In this document: positions 7,164-14,768 of the stretch, piece after piece
How the letters are laid out: each line of letters opens with the position of its first letter
How positions within the stretch are numbered: position 1 is the first letter of the stretch
DNA from: a virus
Virus record (IMG/VR): IMGVR_UViG_3300049450_000043
Span: 1-31,664 of that record
Strand: one strand, 5' to 3'
Length of the DNA stretch: 31,664 nt
The notes under the pieces: generated by a model
Database searches by the model: none
What the model saw: only the letters and a program-made list of their open reading frames with translations
What the model was told of the DNA's origin: nothing
Translations under genes and position numbers: made by a program

Positions 7164-7787
7164 GTGGCGCTCGGCGATCCCTATGCCACTCTGGCGCTGC
7201 TCAAAACGCGCCTTGGCATTACGAACACCAACGATGATACGGCGCTGACCAATGCGCTCAGTGCCGCATCGAGGGCGATCGAGGGATGTTGCGGACGACA
7301 GTTCAACGACGCCGGCTCAGCGACAGCGCGTGTCTACTATCCCGACGACCTTGCGAACATCATCGTCGACGACTTTTCGACCGCAAGCAACCTGGTTGTG
7401 GCGGCCGACTACTCAAACGGCACCGTCTATGGAACCACGATCGCCTCGACCAATTACCAACTCGAGCCGCTCAATGGGGTTGTGGATGGGACGACTGGTT
7501 GGCCGTTTTATCGGATCCGGGCGATCCAGACCTGGTATCCGCTCTGGCTGACCACACTTGGTTACCCGCGAGCTTCAGTTCAGATCACAGCCCAGTGGGG
7601 CTGGGCAGCCGTTCCGACCCCAGTTGTCGAGGCTTGTTTGATGCTTGCAGAGGAAACCTTTGAGATGCGGAAGGCCCCCTATGGCGTGGCCGGCTTCGAT
7701 CAGTACGGATCGGTGCGCGTGCGCGAGAACCCGAAGATTTACGCGATGCTCGCCCGCTACATTCGCACCCCAATCCTGATCGCCTGA
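7164..7787 (+). CDS. Head-tail connector protein, gp6/gp15-like (207 aa)
   Basis: GTG follows the previous TAA directly. The N-terminus (YATLALLKTRLGITNTNDDTALTNALSAASRAIEGCCGRQF) is the characteristic helical start of the Phage_connect/gp6-like adaptor family, where a short helix pair is followed by DDxxLxxxLxxASxxIExxxGRxF. A second conserved block, ASVQITAQWGWAAVPTPVVEACLMLAEETFEMR, is also typical. Such adaptors form a ring under the portal. The length agrees with actinophage-type homologues, which carry an extra beta insertion between the two blocks. The stop overlaps the next start (TGATG). Confidence 0.88.
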   Translation: MALGDPYATLALLKTRLGITNTNDDTALTNALSAASRAIEGCCGRQFNDAGSATARVYYPDDLANIIVDDFSTASNLVVAADYSNGTVYGTTIASTNYQLEPLNGVVDGTTGWPFYRIRAIQTWYPLWLTTLGYPRASVQITAQWGWAAVPTPVVEACLMLAEETFEMRKAPYGVAGFDQYGSVRVRENPKIYAMLARYIRTPILIA

Positions 7788-8284
7788 TGCCTTTCGGGGG
7801 AATCGAGTCTCAGTTCCAGACCACCATCGGCGGTCCTCTCACCACCTACATCAAGACGACTGGCCTGCGCGAGGTTCAGTTGAAGGCCGATCTCGCCGCA
7901 GTGCGGATCCTCGCCGTGAATCGGGAACTCGTTACGGCGATGCTGCTTGAGATCAAACCGATCGTCGAGGCCGAGACTCCAATCGGTCCCGGGCACTGGG
8001 GTTTTCATCTTCGCTACACCTATGCGATTGATGTTCAAGTCCATGGGCTTCAGACGCGCGGGTATCTTAAGTCCCCGCCGCAAGGCTACTGGCGGGAGTT
8101 TGGAACGATGGCGCGCTATCGCAAGGGTTCCAGATCCTCGCGCTCCATGGCGATCGCTGCTTATCGTTCCGTTTTCAGTTCAGGTGGCGAGAAGGCAGGC
8201 ATGTATGCCCATCACGCCGTAGGTGCGGTCAAGCGCTTTATTACCGCGTACTACGGTGGAATGGCTGCTTGGTGGAGGCTCTAG
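7787..8284 (+). CDS. HK97 gp10-like head-tail joining / tail completion protein (165 aa)
   Basis: The start overlaps the connector stop by one base (TGATG). The order connector, gp10-like, tail terminator, major tail protein is the standard siphovirus order. The protein has a helical N-terminal half (LREVQLKADLAAVRILAVNRELVTAMLLEIKPIVEAETPIG). It then has the family's hallmark H-x-x-x-x-Y pattern followed by GYWREFGTMARYRKGSRS, equivalent to the VEFGTxxxxxxPF signature of HK97-gp10 proteins. The assignment rests on this signature and on order. Confidence 0.75.
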   Translation: MPFGGIESQFQTTIGGPLTTYIKTTGLREVQLKADLAAVRILAVNRELVTAMLLEIKPIVEAETPIGPGHWGFHLRYTYAIDVQVHGLQTRGYLKSPPQGYWREFGTMARYRKGSRSSRSMAIAAYRSVFSSGGEKAGMYAHHAVGAVKRFITAYYGGMAAWWRL

Positions 8285-8758
8285 ATGGCAGGCTTCCAGA
8301 CTGATGTGCTTGACCATGTCGCTCAGGTCATCGGCGGAACGGCCAATGCCGGGATCTCCGGCTTCTTTGACGGCACCCCCCTCACGGGATTGAACGGATG
8401 CTGGTCGATCGATCCGGGGGCCATCTTTCAGACCCCGACCGCAGTCGTACTTCCGGGCTCCTTCGTTGATTCGCTGCTCGGCGGCCAGGGCAAAGAAGAG
8501 GTCGAGGACGAGGTGAAGATCCTTCTTCTCCTGACCAAGTACAGCACAGCAGCGCAGTTCAGCGTCCTGACTCCATTTCGCGACACGGTGCCGGCCGCTT
8601 TCCGAGCTCACATGCAAGCCTTCTCAATGCCTGACGTGATCGACTGCTTCATCACCAAAGGCACTTCTGGAATTCACAACTGGAGCGGCGTCGAATACCT
8701 CGCCTGGGACTTCACCTGCCGCGTGCGCCGTCTGCTCTCAGTCTCATATGCGGCATAA
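8285..8758 (+). CDS. Probable tail terminator / head-tail joining protein (157 aa)
   Basis: ATG starts directly after the previous TAG. It lies one small gene before the major tail protein, the usual position of the tail terminator that caps the tail tube. The sequence alternates helices and strands (TDVLDHVAQVIGGTANAGISGF; DEVKILLLLTKYSTAAQFSVLTPFRDTVP). It ends in strand-rich VEYLAWDFTCRVRRLLSVSY, compatible with the terminator fold. No residue-level signature settles it, so the call is positional. Confidence 0.55.
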   Translation: MAGFQTDVLDHVAQVIGGTANAGISGFFDGTPLTGLNGCWSIDPGAIFQTPTAVVLPGSFVDSLLGGQGKEEVEDEVKILLLLTKYSTAAQFSVLTPFRDTVPAAFRAHMQAFSMPDVIDCFITKGTSGIHNWSGVEYLAWDFTCRVRRLLSVSYAA

Positions 8759-8767
8759 GGAGAACCA

Positions 8768-8938
8768 ATGACGAAGCGCTGGAAGTACGACGACCCGAAC
8801 CCCGCCAACCTGCCCGAGCTCGGCCTAAGCCTCGAGCCCGGCCAGGAGTTCGACGCGCCCGACGAATGGTTGCCAGAGCCGAATCCACACCCGGTCTTCA
8901 AGCCTGCCGACAAAGCCCCCAAGGCCCCAAAGGAGTGA
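8768..8938 (+). CDS. Small acidic/proline-rich tail-region protein (56 aa)
   Basis: AAGGAG at 8757-8762 sets the ATG at 8768. The product is short and polar (MTKRWKYDDPNPANLPELGL, then EPGQEFDAPDEWLPEPNPHPVF) and ends with a Lys/Ala/Pro tail. The Trp-containing phrases and the EPGQEFxxPDE pattern recall short proteins encoded just upstream of major tail genes in other siphoviruses. No function is known. Confidence 0.65.
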   Translation: MTKRWKYDDPNPANLPELGLSLEPGQEFDAPDEWLPEPNPHPVFKPADKAPKAPKE

Positions 8939-8943
8939 TCTAG

Positions 8944-9891
8944 ATGCCGACACCGCCCCTCCCGTCATTTCTGCGCCAGGTTGGCCTTGCCAAAGAGCCG
9001 AGCTGGGCTACGGTGACGGCGCCCACGACCGCAGATCAGTTCGTGCCGATCATGAACGCCAAGTATGAGGACGTGATCGAGTCGGTCCTCATCCAGCCCT
9101 TCGTCTCGCGCGCTTCGCTCGATCAGAACTTCGCGCAGGGCTTTCGCTATGGGAAGTACTCGTTCGAGACGTTCGCCTATCCAGACGTTGCCGGGAACCT
9201 GCTGATGGGGATTATGGGCTCGGACGGGTGGGCCTCAGCTTCCACGCATCCCCTCACCGTGCTCAACACCGCACTCCCACCGAGCTATTCGATTCAGGAT
9301 TTCTACGGACTCTCAGGCACCCACACGCGCTCGTTCAACGGATCGTATTGCGAGTCGATCCAGCTAAGCGCGGCGACGGCCGGCCCGGTCAAGATGACCT
9401 GCTCTTATCTCGGAAAGTTCGGGGCTTTGGTTGCCAAGCCGACCGGAACATATACCACGCTTCAACCGGTCATCCCCTGGCAAGGTGCGTTGACGCTCAA
9501 CTCTGCGCTGAGCACGACCCTCATTCAGTTCGACCTGACTCTCAAGCGTTCGGTCGAAGGAATCCAGGCGATGGGAGTGCAGGACATTTCCGCAGCCTTC
9601 TCAGGCTCACTCGAGGTCACCGGCAAGATGGTGTTCGTTCCGACCGACGACACCGAGTATCTGCTCTACTCCAACACCGGACAGGCTCAGTTCCCGCTCT
9701 CGCTGGTCTTCACCTCCGGGTCCAATACGATCACGATTAGCTGCACCAAGACCAACTTCGAGACTCCCACGACCTTAGACATGGGCCCATATCTCAAAAC
9801 GGCGGTCTCATTCCGCGCCATAGACAACGCGACCGACGCCGGCGCGACCAAGATCACCATCGTGGGCGGCAAGGCGGGTTCTGCATATTGA
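8944..9891 (+). CDS. Major tail (tube) protein (315 aa)
   Basis: AAGGAG at 8929-8934 precedes ATG 8944. Position after the connector/terminator genes and before the frameshifted chaperone gene identifies the tail tube subunit. The sequence agrees: an N-terminal xVGLAKEPSWATVTAPTTADQFVPI block, a long beta-rich middle (GKYSFETFAYPDVAGNLLMG), and later paired strands EVTGKMVFVPTDDTEYLLY and QFPLSLVFTSGSNTITISCTKTNFETP typical of tube-forming proteins. The C-terminus has no separate Ig-like domain. It should be the dominant tail band in a virion gel. Confidence 0.88.
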   Translation: MPTPPLPSFLRQVGLAKEPSWATVTAPTTADQFVPIMNAKYEDVIESVLIQPFVSRASLDQNFAQGFRYGKYSFETFAYPDVAGNLLMGIMGSDGWASASTHPLTVLNTALPPSYSIQDFYGLSGTHTRSFNGSYCESIQLSAATAGPVKMTCSYLGKFGALVAKPTGTYTTLQPVIPWQGALTLNSALSTTLIQFDLTLKRSVEGIQAMGVQDISAAFSGSLEVTGKMVFVPTDDTEYLLYSNTGQAQFPLSLVFTSGSNTITISCTKTNFETPTTLDMGPYLKTAVSFRAIDNATDAGATKITIVGGKAGSAY

Positions 9892-9899
9892 TAGCGGCA

Positions 9900-10493
9900 C
9901 TATAACCTTTTAAGAGCCCGGGCACGTCGCATTTCCTCTCGGCTGCAGGTCCGACATCGCCGCTCACCATCCGGTTTGATGTGGAGGTTTGCGCCACTCA
10001 GCGGGTGACCGTGCTTGCAGTGAGTCTTCCTAGCATTGTGGGCGCCGGTCTCGCCGCGACGAATGTTCTCAAGATGGCTGACCGGTTCAAGGTGCTCAGG
10101 GTTCACGCAGGCTCGGTTGCGACACAAATGATCTAGCTCAAGCCCTTCAGGAATGGGCCCGTTAGTTCGTTCCCACATCCACCGATGCGCCTCCATTAGT
10201 TTGCCGTGAATCGCGACACGTCCGTAGCCGCCCCGGTTACCAGCCGTCCATTCCCAGCAGCCGTTCTCGCGCTGTCGAATATGACGCTCCGGCAATGCGA
10301 GCTGTAGGTGCTCGACATTGATGCAATTCCGAACTCCGCAGATCTGAAGAACCTGTACGCGATCAGGGATCGGCCCCCTCGCCATCGTCCATGCGTAGCG
10401 ATGGGCGTACCAGAACTTGCCCTTCACCATCCGCTGTCCGTATCCATCGCCGTTGACGCCCGGCCACAGCTCGCATGGACTGTTGGCGGCCAC
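9900..10493 (-). CDS. HNH homing-type endonuclease with duplicated domain, antisense in tail operon (197 aa)
   Basis: A minus-strand gene (GTG start at 10493, TAG at 9902-9900) sits between the major tail gene and the tail chaperone gene, against the direction of both. Two related units are visible: residues 7-66 and 79-139. Both follow the plan CxxW, GYG, AHRxxW, GPIP, CxxxxCxNxEHL. Unit 2 is canonical HNH_3, with His122 in ELDHLC, Asn131 and His134. Unit 1 has lost the first His (Gln50 in VLQICG), so it is probably catalytically dead. The C-terminus has a zinc-like His/Cys set (Cys159, His163, Cys180, Cys183). The placement is typical of an intergenic homing endonuclease. No Shine-Dalgarno sequence is clear. 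Confidence 0.85.
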   Translation of the reverse strand: MAANSPCELWPGVNGDGYGQRMVKGKFWYAHRYAWTMARGPIPDRVQVLQICGVRNCINVEHLQLALPERHIRQRENGCWEWTAGNRGGYGRVAIHGKLMEAHRWMWERTNGPIPEGLELDHLCRNRACVNPEHLEPVSHLENIRRGETGAHNARKTHCKHGHPLSGANLHIKPDGERRCRTCSREEMRRARALKRL

Positions 10494-10521
10494 GTGTCAA
10501 TTTTACTAGAGAGAGGGATAA

Positions 10522-10815
10522 ATGTCCGACTTCAAACTCCCGTCGGGCCGCATCGTCAGGACTGAGGACACGATCCTCTGGGGTCAGGAACTTCACATCA
10601 TCTCGGTGGGTCTCCAGAACCCTGAGGAGTACCACTACGCGAAGTGCGCGGCGATCGTGCCCGGCCTGAAGCGCGAGGAGATCTTCGGTCTCAGTCGCGA
10701 AGACGGCCGCGCGCTGTCTAAGGAAATCAACCGCATCTATGACGGCGGAACAGTGAGGTCGGTAGAAGCCGAGCGCCCTTTCGCGAATGGATCGCGGCGG
10801 AAGTCTCGGGCCTAA
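10522..10815 (+). CDS. Tail assembly chaperone, G-like short product (97 aa)
   Basis: ATG 10522 is preceded by the purine-rich GAGAGGG at 10511-10517. The gene lies between major tail and tape measure genes, the invariable position of the tail assembly chaperones that coat the tape measure before tube polymerisation. The N-terminus (KLPSGRIVRTEDTILWGQEL) and the helical NPEEYHYAKCAAIVPGLKREEI fit small chaperones. The zero-frame product ends at TAA 10813-10815. A slippery heptamer lies 31 bases before that stop. Confidence 0.8.
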   Translation: MSDFKLPSGRIVRTEDTILWGQELHIISVGLQNPEEYHYAKCAAIVPGLKREEIFGLSREDGRALSKEINRIYDGGTVRSVEAERPFANGSRRKSRA

Positions 10816-11042
10816 CTGCAGGCTATCCAGACACCGAAGCACAGCAGCGCTACTTCGAATGGCGCTTGTGCCAGCGCTTCCCAGGACTCTCCTATCAAGA
10901 GGTCGTTTCCACGCCGACCGATCTGCTTGTGATTCGCGAACGCCTGGGATGGAGTGACGCCATGTTGAAAGCCACTCCCGCCCGAGTCGTTCGCGATTTC
11001 GCCGTAATTGCGGAGTATGAGGACAAACTTGCCAACAGATAG
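10522..11042 (+). CDS. Tail assembly chaperone, GT-like fusion by -1 frameshift (173 aa)
   Basis: Reading join(10522..10782, 10782..11042) fuses the G-like protein to an 86-residue extension (starting REWIAAEVSGLTAGYPDTEA). The -1 frame is blocked by TGA at 10740-10742 and is open from 10743 to TAG 11040-11042. No ATG, GTG or TTG is seen in the first part of the extension, so independent initiation there is unlikely. The extension is rich in aromatic and charged residues (QRYFEWRLCQRFPGLSYQEV), as in T-domains of lambda-like chaperones, which recruit the tube protein. The slip happens at C CCT TTC. The ratio of products cannot be told from sequence. Confidence 0.78.
10776..10782 (+). other. 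Programmed -1 ribosomal frameshift site CCCTTTC
   Basis: The heptamer obeys X XXY YYZ in the zero frame (cgC CCT TTC gcg). Both tRNAs can re-pair after slipping one base back, on CCC and TTT. It falls inside the 73-base overlap between the zero-frame and -1-frame open readings. Its position just before the short product's stop is the standard one for siphovirus tail chaperones. Confidence 0.8.
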
Positions 11043-12249
11043 AGTCCTCATAGAGATCGTGACCGCCGCCAACATGGCTGGGGTTGAACAGGCCAAGGGC
11101 GGTCTGGCAGGTCTGGGAATCGCCGGCCTGGCCGCTGGCGCGGCGCTAGTCGGTCTTGGCATCGCAGCCAAGTCTGCAATCAACATTGCTGAGGATCACG
11201 CCAAAGCAGAACTCGATCTTGCTCAGGCTGTCGCCACTACGAAGCTGAATCTCGGGCAGCAACAGACCTTGCTGACCAACTTCATGCAGACCAATCGAGA
11301 CTACATCTCTAACCAATCGGACGTCATCAACAGTTACGCCCAACTCCTTCGCACTGGGCTCGATCAGGTGCAGGTGCAGCGCGTAATGAACGATGCGCTC
11401 GACCTCGCAGCCCTTAAAGGAATCTCTTACACCGATGCCGTTCAGGCCCTGAGCAACGCTGAGTTTGGGCGCATGAGGGGGCTCATCGATCTCGGGATCA
11501 CCACGGCCAAGTACACCGATGCCAACGGCAACCTCGTGCTTGCTCAGCACAGCGTTGCGCAATCGATGGCAGAGGTCGACGCCAAGCTTTCCAAGGGTCG
11601 CGACACCCTCACGCCATTGACGCGTGCCACCAATGATCTCTCGAACGACTGGCAGGATCTGGCGATCAAGGCAGGAACGCCTTTGATCGAGGTTCTGGGA
11701 AAGGTCGCTGGTGGTCTCGATGATGTGCTGACGAGTCTTCAGGGCGCATCGAACAATGCGTTCTGGGGCGGTCTGAGCAAGAAGCTGGTCGATTCGGGGA
11801 TTGACTTCGAGCGCTGGATGCTCTCGATGGGTGCAACAGGTCCGGTCGCTGACCAGTGGCGGAAAAATGTTGCCGCTTACGACGCGGCTAACGCCCCCAA
11901 GGGTGCGGCCGCTCCATATGCAGGTCCGTCAGCCGGTCCGGGCGGTTACGAGGCGGCGAAGAATGAGGAGGCACTGGCGGTCAAGATCGGGCTCGGCGAT
12001 ACAACCGAAGCCGTGCGAACGATCGGTACGACGGCCATTCCCCGCCAGGTTCAGGCGCAGGTCGATGCTGCCAACGCAGCCAGAGCCGACGCCAAGCGTT
12101 TGCAGGATCAGAACGACCGCATTATCGGGCACCTGAACACGATCGAGGCGAACACCGGTCAGGGCCAGCGCCTCACCTTCAACGTGCAGGGTCTCTCGGC
12201 CGGCGATGCTCAGACAGCGCGCATCTTGCGTAAGGCGATGCAGGTCTAG
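11017..12249 (+). CDS. Tape measure protein, short (410 aa)
   Basis: It sets tail length and probably helps DNA entry. It directly follows the chaperone pair. The N-terminus VLIEIVTAANMAGVEQAKGGL resembles other tape measures. It is followed by a Gly/Ala-rich hydrophobic stretch (about residues 30-52) that could span a membrane, and by a long helical region with many Gln/Asp/Asn residues. At 410 residues it is short for the family, so a short tail is expected. Start choice: ATG 11017 overlaps the chaperone fusion by 26 bases. TTG 11029, with GAGGA 6 bases upstream, is a good alternative, and TTG 11008 is less likely. No lytic transglycosylase or peptidase domain is visible. Confidence 0.82.
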   Translation: MRTNLPTDRVLIEIVTAANMAGVEQAKGGLAGLGIAGLAAGAALVGLGIAAKSAINIAEDHAKAELDLAQAVATTKLNLGQQQTLLTNFMQTNRDYISNQSDVINSYAQLLRTGLDQVQVQRVMNDALDLAALKGISYTDAVQALSNAEFGRMRGLIDLGITTAKYTDANGNLVLAQHSVAQSMAEVDAKLSKGRDTLTPLTRATNDLSNDWQDLAIKAGTPLIEVLGKVAGGLDDVLTSLQGASNNAFWGGLSKKLVDSGIDFERWMLSMGATGPVADQWRKNVAAYDAANAPKGAAAPYAGPSAGPGGYEAAKNEEALAVKIGLGDTTEAVRTIGTTAIPRQVQAQVDAANAARADAKRLQDQNDRIIGHLNTIEANTGQGQRLTFNVQGLSAGDAQTARILRKAMQV

Positions 12250-14768
12250 TGCTGGTCAATTCGCTCGACCTCGGTGGCGCTCATCCGTTCGCCCTGCCGA
12301 TCGTGGGGCAGACGGTTGGCCTGCAAATCATCGAAGGCGCGGAGCAGGCTGTCTGGGCTCGAGGCTCGGTCGCTCGCAAGCAGACGGTGACCTTCTGGAT
12401 CCAGGCATGGCAGGGCATCGGCGGCGCGGCCGCAGGTTCCAGCGCTTCGCTGAAGTACCTGCTCAAGCAGGTCGAAGAGCTCGCCAGCAACGCCCAACTG
12501 CAGCCCTGCTACATCCAGTGGACAGCCACCGCTCAGACCGGCGCCCTCCTCAACGCTTCCGAGCTCCACGACGGCTGGTACGTCATCGACGACTTCGAGC
12601 CGAACTACCAGAAGAACGTCGTCATGGGGATCTGCCAGGCACGCATGACCGTCACCCAGGTCGCCCCCGGCGCACCTCGTCGCGTGTCGATGGCCTACTC
12701 GGGCGGTGCGCTCTCCTCGAACTTCTCAGGCGGCGCGCTGAATCTCCTTGCGTTGCCGGTCGGCTCGACCGCCCAGGAAGCGAACTTCAACCGTACAGGC
12801 GGTGAGGGCGCGATCCCTTGCATCCTCTCGCCAGTCGCCTCGCCCGAACCCTTCGTCTTGTCGGCGACGATCGCCAACATCTTCAAGGGGGGTGTGCATG
12901 TCTACGACACGATCAACACCGGATCGAATGCTGTCCCCACGGCCGCGTCAGGACTCTTCGTCAACGCCAACTGGGTCGAGGTGTTCTACACAGATCACAA
13001 CTTCGTCGGCGATTGCGTGATTACGAACGGGCTCCAACTGCTCCTGTTCCAGACCGGGCAAGCGGTCACCTCTACCAATTACCTTTGGAACACCGCAGCG
13101 GCAAACGTCGGCTGGCAGCAATATGGGACATTTCTCTATGAGGACAACGCGAGCGCGATCGGAACTCTGCGCGCCTACACACTTGCCCGCGTCGGCATGG
13201 AGGAATGCTCACTTGTCGCAGTCGATTCAAGCGCGACGCCGCAAATGGCCACGAAGTCGATTCGCCTTCAGCGAGGGCGCTACGAATACCGCTCAGACTT
13301 TCGCCCACTGAGCCAGGCGGCGACCGGGTCTCTGTCAAACGCCCTCGCGCTTCCGGCCACGCCCAAGATCATCTACAACAGCACGCTCGTTGCGGACGTG
13401 GTGCTAAGCGAGACCTCGCCGGCATTCGCCACCGACTATGGCTTCGGAGCTGCGATCATCGCCTCTACCGCACAGCCCTTCATTGCGGGGTTTCTCTACC
13501 AGAACGAGCCGGTCAAGCAGCCCTTCAACGCCGGTAACAGTGCCACCATCGGACTCGGGGATTCAACCTCGCTGGCGATCAACGCCCAGCGGAGCTATGG
13601 GGTGTTCGCCGTTCCCTATGGGACTTCGGGGGTCTTCTCGCCGGCCAACCTCCAGGCTGAGGCTGAGGGCGGCACGCTCGATGCAGGCTGGACTTCAGTC
13701 GCCAATGCTGCGATGTCGGCCGGCAATGAGGCTAAGTGTGCTGCGACCACTGTCGCAACACACGCTGATGTATTCGGAACAGCGTTCGTGCCAGCAGTCG
13801 GCGCCTATGATGCTTGGTTTCGTTATCGCGTCACCAGCAACGTCGGCAACGCGACCGAAATGCAGATGGGCCTTTGGGACTCGACCTCATCCGCGTTCGT
13901 TGCCTCGACCATCTACGCAGCCAATCAAGGGCAGTACTCGTCGGTCATCAGGCCAGACTCCCCCGCCGCCTATTGGCGATTGGATGACGCAGCCACACCC
14001 GCCGTTGACATCGCCAACGCCCACAACGGAGTAGTCACGGCTGGCACCTTTGGGGTGACGCCCTCCGCGACCGCCGACGGTGACACGGCCATGACCTTCA
14101 ACGGCACGACCAGCGTCATCACCGTACCGACCGCAGCGAGCCTGCATCCTGGGGACACGTTCAGCATTGAAGCGTGGTTCAAGACCACCGCCATAGCGGG
14201 CGCTGAACTCGTTGACTCGGGCGCAGCCAACGACTATCAGCTAGGTATAACAGGCGCTGGAAAGCTCTTCGCCCAAAAGCGCGGAGTTGCGACCATCATG
14301 ACCTCGACTGGGGCCTACAACGATGGCGTATGGCATCATGTCGTCTGGACTAAGGCGACCACCACGAATCATCTCTACGTCGATGGGGTAGACGTGACCC
14401 CAGCGGTCACCAATGCCGCGATCGTTGGCGGAGCGACCTCAATCACCATTGGCAATGGCGCCGATGGGTTCTTTGCAGGCTCACTCGATGAGGTCGCGTT
14501 CTATGGCGTGGCGCTCAGCCCCGTCCAGGTTGCAGCTCATTATGCCGCTCGCCTCCTCAATGCCCCTGTCTGGCTGCGCGCGGCTACGAACGTCACTCCG
14601 ACTGCCGCTCACAACATGCGCTTCCGCTGCGTGACGACCGCCACGCTCGGAACCGATTGGTTCATCGATGAGGCGGTGATGGTGCCCAAGACGCTTGTCA
14701 ATAACGGTCCGCAGGAAATCGCGCAGCAGTTCGCATACGACCGCGGCGTGAAGATGGTCAGACCTTAG
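12249..14768 (+). CDS. Dit-like minor tail protein with nested LamG-type lectin domain (839 aa)
   Basis: GTG overlaps the previous TAG by one base. Residues 1 to about 140 look like a distal-tail protein, with QPCYIQWTATAQTG and HDGWYVIDDFEPNYQKNVVMG as marks seen in actinophage minor tail proteins. Residues about 150-460 are a long beta-rich stretch. Residues about 470-562 begin a jelly-roll (TLDAGWTSV to FRYRVTSN). A LamG/concanavalin-type domain starts near 566 (DSPAAYWRLDDAATP), continues with FSIEAWFKTT and GVWHHVVWTK, and closes near 769 (LDEVAFYGVALSPVQVAAHY). The jelly-roll then resumes (FRCVTTATLGTDWFIDEAVMVP). The lectin thus appears inserted within another beta-sandwich, and a host-glycan binding role is inferred. 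Confidence 0.8.
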   Translation: MLVNSLDLGGAHPFALPIVGQTVGLQIIEGAEQAVWARGSVARKQTVTFWIQAWQGIGGAAAGSSASLKYLLKQVEELASNAQLQPCYIQWTATAQTGALLNASELHDGWYVIDDFEPNYQKNVVMGICQARMTVTQVAPGAPRRVSMAYSGGALSSNFSGGALNLLALPVGSTAQEANFNRTGGEGAIPCILSPVASPEPFVLSATIANIFKGGVHVYDTINTGSNAVPTAASGLFVNANWVEVFYTDHNFVGDCVITNGLQLLLFQTGQAVTSTNYLWNTAAANVGWQQYGTFLYEDNASAIGTLRAYTLARVGMEECSLVAVDSSATPQMATKSIRLQRGRYEYRSDFRPLSQAATGSLSNALALPATPKIIYNSTLVADVVLSETSPAFATDYGFGAAIIASTAQPFIAGFLYQNEPVKQPFNAGNSATIGLGDSTSLAINAQRSYGVFAVPYGTSGVFSPANLQAEAEGGTLDAGWTSVANAAMSAGNEAKCAATTVATHADVFGTAFVPAVGAYDAWFRYRVTSNVGNATEMQMGLWDSTSSAFVASTIYAANQGQYSSVIRPDSPAAYWRLDDAATPAVDIANAHNGVVTAGTFGVTPSATADGDTAMTFNGTTSVITVPTAASLHPGDTFSIEAWFKTTAIAGAELVDSGAANDYQLGITGAGKLFAQKRGVATIMTSTGAYNDGVWHHVVWTKATTTNHLYVDGVDVTPAVTNAAIVGGATSITIGNGADGFFAGSLDEVAFYGVALSPVQVAAHYAARLLNAPVWLRAATNVTPTAAHNMRFRCVTTATLGTDWFIDEAVMVPKTLVNNGPQEIAQQFAYDRGVKMVRP

